47,873 nt of DNA from Acinetobacter lwoffii (GTDB lineage Bacteria; Pseudomonadota; Gammaproteobacteria; Pseudomonadales; Moraxellaceae), in assembly GCF_024129735.1 (NCBI RefSeq), contig NZ_JAMXXK010000027.1, forward strand, positions 1 to 47,873. The letters are read 5' to 3'. The notes under the pieces are model-generated. The model had not been told where the DNA came from. It worked only from the letters and a program-made list of their open reading frames with translations, and made no database searches. A program made the position numbers and the translations under genes. Of this stretch, positions 42,274 through 47,873 are shown piece by piece (the stretch's first letter is position 1; each line of letters opens with the position of its first letter).

Positions 42274-42843
42274 ATGGAAAATATAGAAATTGCAGCGTTC
42301 ATTTTAAACGTTTTAGGTGTCTGGCTGACCTCCAAACAATATAAAGTCTGCTGGTTGGTGAATATTGTCGCTGTATTTTTATATATGATTATTTTTTATC
42401 GTGTCAATTTATTTGCAGACGCAGCATTACAAGCCGTATTTATCTTGATGCAACTGTATGGCTGGTATAGCTGGTCGAAGAAAAATCATGACCAGGCTAT
42501 CACCGTGCAGATTGGCTATTTGAATAAAAAAATCTGGGTATATAGCCTGATTGTGGGTATTGTCGCCGGTCTGGTGATTGGCGCCTTATTTGCTCATTTC
42601 ACCACAGCATCACTCCCTTGGTTGGATTCCATGTTGGCTTCTTTTAGCTTGGTGGCAAGTTATTGGGCGGCAAAAAAATATATTGAAAGCTGGGGATTAT
42701 GGTGTGTGTTAGATGTGATTTATGTCGGCATGTATAGCTATAAGTCATTGTATTTAACCGCCGTGCTTTATTTTATTTTTATTCTTCTGGCACTCAATGG
42801 CTGGAGAATGTGGCGAAATCTTTATAGAGTGAAATTATCTTGA
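42274..42843 (+). CDS. pnuC: PnuC-family vitamin transporter
   Basis: A 189-residue membrane protein with seven hydrophobic segments and the family motif QLYGWYSWSKK, plus WGLWCVLDVIYVGMYSYKSLY. PnuC relatives carry nicotinamide riboside; close PnuT relatives carry thiamine, and motif reading alone does not separate them. Transport is facilitated diffusion driven by intracellular phosphorylation, which fits the kinase in the same operon. It is 28 bp after the receptor gene. No TPP riboswitch was seen upstream of the operon. Confidence 0.88.
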   Translation: MENIEIAAFILNVLGVWLTSKQYKVCWLVNIVAVFLYMIIFYRVNLFADAALQAVFILMQLYGWYSWSKKNHDQAITVQIGYLNKKIWVYSLIVGIVAGLVIGALFAHFTTASLPWLDSMLASFSLVASYWAAKKYIESWGLWCVLDVIYVGMYSYKSLYLTAVLYFIFILLALNGWRMWRNLYRVKLS

Positions 42844-42846
42844 AAT

Positions 42847-42917
42847 GACACTATTGCAAATAGAAATTTGAGGTGATGCTCTTTCCTTTAAAAAAAGTGT
42901 TTATAGACTAAAAACTT
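42847..42917 (-). mobile_element. Decayed IS6 right end
   Basis: About 70 bp match the inverted right end of the IS6 element at 719-1538: gacactattgcaaataga, then atttgag, gatg, ctttaaaa, agtg and the reversed last codons (VFSL-stop). There are many substitutions and the rest of the element is absent. It is a scar of an old IS6 insertion just after pnuC. Confidence 0.75.
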
Positions 42918-42976
42918 TATTTGAATTGGCCGCAGCTTGAAGATGTTGCTGATATTTTGTGAAAGCTAGCTACCAT

Positions 42977-43010
42977 ACATTCAAAGCGAACCGAAGTTCG
43001 CTTTGAATGT
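42977..43010. terminator. 15-bp perfect stem with cgaa loop
   Basis: acattcaaagcgaac (42977-42991) and gttcgctttgaatgt (42996-43010) pair perfectly around a 4-nt loop, 11 bp after the aldehyde dehydrogenase stop. It is a strong stem without a clear T-run, and probably stops or stabilises transcripts from both sides. Confidence 0.75.
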
Positions 43011-43020
43011 ATTTCACTTC

Positions 43021-44532
43021 TTAAAAGAACCCGGCTGGTTTGGTCGAATAGCTCACTAACAGATTTTTGGTTTGTTGATAATGATCCAGCATCATTCTGT
43101 GATTCTCACGACCAATGCCGGATTTTTTATAGCCACCGAAAGCCGCATGCGCAGGGTAGATGTGATAACAGTTGGTCCAGACCCGACCGGCCTGAATGGC
43201 ACGGCCAGCACGGTAGGAAGTATGCGCTGAGCGTGACCAGACCCCGGCACCGAGTCCGTAAATCGTATCGTTGGCGATCTTGATCGCATCATCAAAGTCT
43301 TTAAAGGTGGTCACAGCCAATACAGGCCCGAAGATTTCATCCTGGAAGGTCTTCATGTCATTGGTGCCTTTAAAGATGGTCGGTTCAATATAGAAACCTT
43401 GACCCACTTCCTGACGTGCTTCACCACCAGTCAGGATCTGTGCGCCTTCTTCACGACCAGTGGCAATACAGCCCAGAATCTTGTCCTGCTGTTCCTGTGA
43501 TGCTTGCGCGCCAATCATGGTGTCAGTATCCAGCGGATGCCCGGTTTTAATCCGTTTCACCCGTTCAACGGCACGCGCTAGAAATTCGTCAGCAATACTT
43601 TCCTGGATCAGCGCACGCGATGGACAGGTGCAGATTTCACCCTGGTTCAGGGCAAACATGGCAAAACCTTCCAGCGCTTTGTCCAGATAATCGTCTTCCT
43701 GATCCATGATGTCGGCAAAGAACAGATTCGGTGATTTACCCCCCAGTTCCAGCGTCACCGGAATAATATTTTCGGTGGCATATTGCATGATCATCTGACC
43801 GACGGCGGTAGAACCGGTAAAGGCAATCTTGGCAATGCGTGGGTTGGTGGCTAGCGGGCGACCGACTTCAACCCCATAACCATTGACGATATTCAGGACA
43901 CCCGGTGGCAAAATATCCTGAATCAGTTCAGCCAGCACCAGAATGCTGACCGGAGTCTGTTCTGCAGGTTTCAACACAATGCAGTTGCCCGCAGCTAGGG
44001 CAGGTGCCAGTTTCCAGGCAGCCATCAGAATCGGAAAGTTCCACGGGATAATCTGACCCACGACGCCCAACGACTCATGAAAATGATAAGCAATCGTATC
44101 TTCATCAATTTCGGAAATGCCGCCTTCCTGCGCACGAATACAGCCGGCAAAATAACGGAAATGGTCAATAGCCAGCGGAATATCGGCAGCCAGCGTTTCA
44201 CGGATCGGTTTGCCGTTATCCCAGGTTTCTGCTACTGCCAGCAGTTCCAGATTTTGTTCTAAGCGATCGGCAATTTTCAACAGAATATTGGAGCGGGTGG
44301 TCGGCGATGCTCTGTTCCATTGTTCTTTGGCTTTGTGCGCTGCATCCAGGGCCAATTCAATGTCTTCTACAGAAGAACGCGGAACCTTGGTAAAGACTTT
44401 GCCATCTACCGGAGAGATGTTGTCAAAGTATTCACCTTTGACCGGAGCGACCCATTCGCCGCCAATAAAATTCTCGTATTGTGCTTTAAAATGAACTTTT
44501 GAATCAGGTTGATTAGGATCGACGTAACGCAT
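43021..44532 (-). CDS. NAD-dependent aldehyde dehydrogenase
   Basis: A 503-residue aldehyde dehydrogenase. Conserved parts are [18 protein letters not shown], the NAD-binding FTGSTAVGQ, the catalytic Glu in [11 protein letters not shown], and the catalytic Cys in [11 protein letters not shown]. The group with GEICTCPSR includes acetaldehyde dehydrogenases (AcoD/ExaC-like). Together with the iron alcohol dehydrogenase at 46430-47602 it would oxidise short alcohols to acids. It is divergent from the GAF-domain regulator, which probably controls it. Its codon use is GC-richer than the neighbours. Confidence 0.93.
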   Translation of the reverse strand: MRYVDPNQPDSKVHFKAQYENFIGGEWVAPVKGEYFDNISPVDGKVFTKVPRSSVEDIELALDAAHKAKEQWNRASPTTRSNILLKIADRLEQNLELLAVAETWDNGKPIRETLAADIPLAIDHFRYFAGCIRAQEGGISEIDEDTIAYHFHESLGVVGQIIPWNFPILMAAWKLAPALAAGNCIVLKPAEQTPVSILVLAELIQDILPPGVLNIVNGYGVEVGRPLATNPRIAKIAFTGSTAVGQMIMQYATENIIPVTLELGGKSPNLFFADIMDQEDDYLDKALEGFAMFALNQGEICTCPSRALIQESIADEFLARAVERVKRIKTGHPLDTDTMIGAQASQEQQDKILGCIATGREEGAQILTGGEARQEVGQGFYIEPTIFKGTNDMKTFQDEIFGPVLAVTTFKDFDDAIKIANDTIYGLGAGVWSRSAHTSYRAGRAIQAGRVWTNCYHIYPAHAAFGGYKKSGIGRENHRMMLDHYQQTKNLLVSYSTKPAGFF

Positions 44533-44733
44533 ATTTATTTCCTTTGCTTATTTTCGTATGGCAAAACCGCTTCTACAGCTTTGGTATAAGGTACTTCTGC
44601 ACCTTATTTGATTAATATAACTGGTATAAGGTTGGAAAAAGGTTGGAGCTAGCATGTTCACGATATTTTCATCCATTTTAAAAAAATAACGATTACAGCG
44701 GATGTAAATCATGAATTGTTGTGAGAATAAGGA

Positions 44734-45915
44734 ATGATGACAAAACAAGATTTGATGGAAAAAAGGCACAATACTGATCAGCTTCGGCAAAACAGCAGTT
44801 TGTCTCCCTTACATGCAGAACAGCTGGGACAGAGTATTGCCAGCTCCTGGCAACGTTCATCCTCGGCTGAAATCCCGAAGAATCGTTTAGCAGCACCGCT
44901 GACGGATTTAAAAAAGACCACTTCTTCCTCAACTTTAGCCCAAGCCCTGCAACATTGTGCTCAGGATTTAAAACATATTGCCGAGCAATCTTCTATGGTG
45001 CTGGCGGTCGGAGATATCGGCAGCACCATCATTTGGGCAGCTTCTAGCCCACAAATGCAAAGTGCCGCAGAAAGTGTACATTTTATTGAAGGTGGGCAAT
45101 GGCGCGAAGAGCTAGTCGGAACCAATGCATTGGCATTATCCTTAAAAACTCAACAATCCAGCTGTGTCTTTTCCAGTGAACATTACATGTCCTCCATTCA
45201 TGATTGGGTTTGTTACGCTGCCCCGATTATTGATCCCTATTCAAAACAGGTCTTAGGTGTCATTGATCTGTCGACTACCTGGCCAAAGCATAACAGTTTA
45301 GCACTACTAGCTGCGGAGCGCTGTGCTACGATTATCCAGTCGGCTCTACTAGAATGCCAGAAGCAGCGCCTGTTTATTCGGGCTTTTTCATTACCTCAAG
45401 TGCTGTTTAATGGCAAGATGCTGGTTCTGACTCCTCGACAGATTGAAATTCTGACCATTCTAGCCTTATGTCCGCAGGGTCTGAGTCTAGATACCTTGCA
45501 TCAAGCCTTATATGGCGAGCGCAAGGTCAGTATGGGTACTTTAAAAGCAGAAATGTCACAGTTACGCGATGTATTAGGTGGTATGCTGGGGTCCAGACCC
45601 TATCGTTTATTGGCGCATGTAGAGGCTGATTTTTTAATGACAGAGCAATCTTTAGATGCTGGGTATATCGATTCAGCCTTGAAGTTATGTACCGGCGTAT
45701 TTCTGGCCAAAACAGAAAGTCCATTTCTATGTGCCTGGAGAGATTGTCTGGAATCACGCCTGAGCGATGCCATTTTCAAGGCTAATGAAACCGATGTCTT
45801 GCTGAAACATGTGGCACATTTTCCTGAAGCGATTGATGCTGTAGAACGCCTGATTGAACTGATGCCCAAAAACCATCCCGTTCATCAGACTCTGTTAAAA
45901 TATAAAAATCTTTAA
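44734..45915 (+). CDS. GAF-domain transcriptional regulator (AcoR-like N-terminus, no AAA+ domain)
   Basis: A 393-residue protein. Near the N-terminus IASSWQRSSS resembles the AcoR start. A GAF domain (about 85-215) contains GGQWREELVGTNALALSL, the AcoR-family signature. The C-terminal third has a winged-helix-like segment (LTPRQIEILTILALCPQGLS ... YGERKVSMGTLKAEMSQLR). The sigma-54 AAA+ domain and Fis helix of true AcoR are absent, so it must act with sigma-70. It is divergent from the aldehyde dehydrogenase gene (201-bp gap) and probably activates it in response to aldehydes or alcohols. Confidence 0.8.
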   Translation: MMTKQDLMEKRHNTDQLRQNSSLSPLHAEQLGQSIASSWQRSSSAEIPKNRLAAPLTDLKKTTSSSTLAQALQHCAQDLKHIAEQSSMVLAVGDIGSTIIWAASSPQMQSAAESVHFIEGGQWREELVGTNALALSLKTQQSSCVFSSEHYMSSIHDWVCYAAPIIDPYSKQVLGVIDLSTTWPKHNSLALLAAERCATIIQSALLECQKQRLFIRAFSLPQVLFNGKMLVLTPRQIEILTILALCPQGLSLDTLHQALYGERKVSMGTLKAEMSQLRDVLGGMLGSRPYRLLAHVEADFLMTEQSLDAGYIDSALKLCTGVFLAKTESPFLCAWRDCLESRLSDAIFKANETDVLLKHVAHFPEAIDAVERLIELMPKNHPVHQTLLKYKNL

Positions 45916-46387
45916 AGCTGATGTAACTATCGGTACAAAGCTAAACAGTTAAAATAGGAAAATTCTGGAATATTAAGTATTATCCTTGCTTACTGTGGGT
46001 TTGCTTATTAATTTAGACTGAACCTGATCCTAAAATTTTTATCAGTGGCTACCCAGTTTGACCAGCCGCTTGATGGGATGCTCTTCATCAAAATCAGCTA
46101 CGCTCACCTTCATGTCATTTGAAGGACGCGCAGTTTATTCCTCAGAGATTAAATATGATATTAAGATCATACGACGGGAAATTTTTTCTGGCTGGGACGG
46201 GCTAAAAAAATCGTGGCATTTTTCTACCATGGGATTAATGTCGATATTCATAATGAAGGGGACTTCATAAAAAAGAAACACCCCCCGCTTTTATCCTCTT
46301 ATGAAGGCAAAAGGATCAGCCAGGAACAGGAAAATGCATGTCTGCTCTTGGCACACTTCCTCAGGAAGTGAAACAGGGGCTGTTAAA
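45916..46387. other. Intergenic region with a possible coding remnant
   Basis: No intact gene. A plus-strand open stretch at about 46170-46370 reads FFWLGRAKKIVAFFYHGIN, then HPPLLSSYEGKRISQEQEN, ending TGA, without a start codon. It looks like part of a broken gene of unknown family. Confidence 0.35.
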
Positions 46388-46423
46388 AATGTAAGTCAGA
46401 TGCTTGGAGAGAAGACTTACATT
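46388..46423 (-). terminator. Terminator of the alcohol dehydrogenase gene
   Basis: aatgtaagtc (46388-46397) and gacttacatt (46414-46423) form a perfect 10-bp stem, 6 bp after the gene's stop; on the minus strand a short T-run follows. Confidence 0.75.
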
Positions 46424-46429
46424 GAGGCA

Positions 46430-47602
46430 CTACATCGCCGCTTTAAAAATATCTACCACTTGGGCATGGCTGGCTTTACGTGGATTGGTCAGCATGCAGG
46501 CATCTTTTTGTGCATTTTCCGCCATGATGGCCAAGTCAGCTTCTTTTACATTCAATTCCGTCAGCCCAGATGGAATACCAATTGAAGCCGAAAGCTGACG
46601 AATGGCGCCAATCGCTTCATAAGCTGCTTCAGTTACGGTTAAGCCTTCTGTATTCACCCCCATCAATTGGGCAATTTTGGCATAACGTTCAGGACAAGCA
46701 ATCAGGTTAAATTCACAAACATGGGGGAGCAGAATTGCATTACAAACACCATGCGGCAAGTTGTAGAAGCCTCCGAGCTGATGTGCCATCGCATGCACAT
46801 ATCCTAAAGAGGCGTTATTAAAGGCCATTCCGGCAAGATATTGAGCATAGCTCATGGCATCCCGTGCTTCTAGATTATCCCCATTCGCCACTGCGGGACT
46901 GAGCCATTCACTGATCATGGTGATCGCCTTTTCTGCACAGGCATCAGTGATGGGATTAGCAGCCGTAGATACATAGGCCTCAACCGCATGTGTCAGAGCA
47001 TCCATCCCTGTTGCCGCAGTCAGGCCGGCAGGTTTGGCCAACATCAGTTTAGGGTCATCAATTGCAATAAGTGGTGTGCAACGCCAATCTACAATCGCCA
47101 TTTTCACATGGGTATCGGTATTGGTAATGATACAGAAACGTGTCATCTCCGAAGCCGTCCCTGCCGTGGTATTGATTGCAATCAGTGGTGTCATCGGAAC
47201 GGTACTTTTATCAATCCCTTCATAATCACGGATATGTCCGCCACCTGCAGTGACCAGACCGATGCCTTTGGCACAGTCATGTGATGAGCCCCCACCTAAC
47301 GATACAATAAAATCACAGGCATTTTCATTATAAGCTTCAACTCCATGATGCACGTTAATATCAGTTGGATTGGGTTCCGCACCTGGGAAAATATAACTGT
47401 CAACACCTGCCTCTTTCAAATAATCTGCAATATCATCTGCAACACCAAATTTAAACAGGCCAGCATCAGTTACAATCAGTGCTTTCTTGGCGCCTAAATT
47501 TTGTGCTTTGATCCCGATTTCTTTAGCACAGCCCGGACCAAAAAGTGAAACACAGGGAATATAAAAACCGTTAGTTTGATCTGAAATATTTTTAAAAGCC
47601 AT
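46430..47602 (-). CDS. Iron-containing (group III) alcohol dehydrogenase
   Basis: A 390-residue enzyme. The NAD-binding loop is VSLGGGSSHDCAKG. Metal ligands lie in GMDALTHAVEAY (Asp...His) and HAMAHQLGGFYNLPHG (two His). It matches the Fe-ADH group that includes methanol/1,3-propanediol/butanol dehydrogenases. The ATG at 47602 has AGAAGGAA just upstream and is preferred to one 8 codons earlier. It lies downstream of, and opposite to, the GAF regulator. With the aldehyde dehydrogenase it forms a two-step alcohol oxidation set. Confidence 0.93.
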   Translation of the reverse strand: MAFKNISDQTNGFYIPCVSLFGPGCAKEIGIKAQNLGAKKALIVTDAGLFKFGVADDIADYLKEAGVDSYIFPGAEPNPTDINVHHGVEAYNENACDFIVSLGGGSSHDCAKGIGLVTAGGGHIRDYEGIDKSTVPMTPLIAINTTAGTASEMTRFCIITNTDTHVKMAIVDWRCTPLIAIDDPKLMLAKPAGLTAATGMDALTHAVEAYVSTAANPITDACAEKAITMISEWLSPAVANGDNLEARDAMSYAQYLAGMAFNNASLGYVHAMAHQLGGFYNLPHGVCNAILLPHVCEFNLIACPERYAKIAQLMGVNTEGLTVTEAAYEAIGAIRQLSASIGIPSGLTELNVKEADLAIMAENAQKDACMLTNPRKASHAQVVDIFKAAM

Positions 47603-47782
47603 GGTGTTATTCCTTCTACCATTCATTGATTATTTTATCGGTGACCCTCACCGTAATATGAGTATTGAATGAAGTTAAAAAGAATCCTACCTACCAAATA
47701 CCTACCAATTTAAATTTTTGATTCTAGCCAAAATAATGCATTTGAGGTATTTAAAAGCAGATTGGCAAGGTTTAGCAGATAC

Positions 47783-47873
47783 TAGATCTCTTTCATAAAT
47801 CAAAAAACGATCTTCTTTTTGGTTAATATTTGCACTCCGGATTTCTTAGCATTCGTGCATAATCTGCGGATGA
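47783..47873 (-). repeat. 91-bp inverted repeat, right copy (reaches window end)
   Basis: Reverse complement of 38568-38658 with 7 mismatches. The repeat runs to the last base of the window, so its true length is unknown. Confidence 0.9.

Overview
The window looks like part of a large Acinetobacter (Moraxellaceae) plasmid. Evidence for a plasmid is a Rep_3-type initiator beside seven 22-bp iterons and a DnaA box, with divergent parA-parB. Evidence for Acinetobacter is the low GC of the backbone, IS6 elements of the IS1006/IS1008 type, IS5/IS3/IS66/IS1595 relatives, and protein sequences typical of the genus. No rRNA, tRNA or CRISPR array was seen. Base composition is mosaic: about 3.4-13.3 kb is very AT-rich, 14.3-28.2 kb is clearly more GC-rich and chromosome-like, and the rest is intermediate, so the molecule is stitched together from several sources by IS activity.

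Layout. 1-1.9 kb: two direct IS6 copies around a cysteine-rich copper-binding protein, then a decapitated DUF4236 gene. 1.9-5.6 kb: an AAA/DUF4143 ATPase, a DUF262-like/HNH nuclease, a decayed copy of that nuclease's 3' end, and two copies of a repeated sRNA-like element. 5.6-13.3 kb: a three-gene operon encoding a 164-aa protein, an atypical 806-aa tyrosine-recombinase-like protein and a 1151-aa tyrosine recombinase; this is the best candidate for a little-known mobile system. 13.5-14.2 kb: an IS1595-family element with an amber-mutated transposase, inserted in a coding sequence.

14.2-28.2 kb: a coherent membrane-lipid and light/oxidative-stress cluster. It has an NTF2-like lipoprotein, a chalcone-isomerase-like protein, a convergent two-component system, and a six-gene operon (desaturase, FAD oxidoreductase, DUF1365, Cfa, DUF1295, second Cfa-like methyltransferase). 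Lipocalin Blc, NudC, an iron-sulfur (6-4) photolyase, DUF2256 and TIGR03643 complete it. In other proteobacteria such genes respond to singlet oxygen or light, and the enzymes would modify unsaturated fatty acyl chains while the photolyase repairs DNA.

28.4-38.6 kb: the plasmid backbone (rep, origin, parA, parB) bracketed by two copies of one 27-bp palindrome and surrounded by IS3, IS66, IS5 and IS4 remnants, a GntR/UTRA regulator and several very small genes. 38.6-47.9 kb: a segment bounded by 91-bp inverted repeats (84/91 identical), holding a probable vitamin-uptake operon (APH-type kinase, TonB receptor, PnuC-type transporter), a relic IS6 end, and an alcohol/aldehyde oxidation set (aldehyde dehydrogenase, GAF-domain regulator, iron-type alcohol dehydrogenase).
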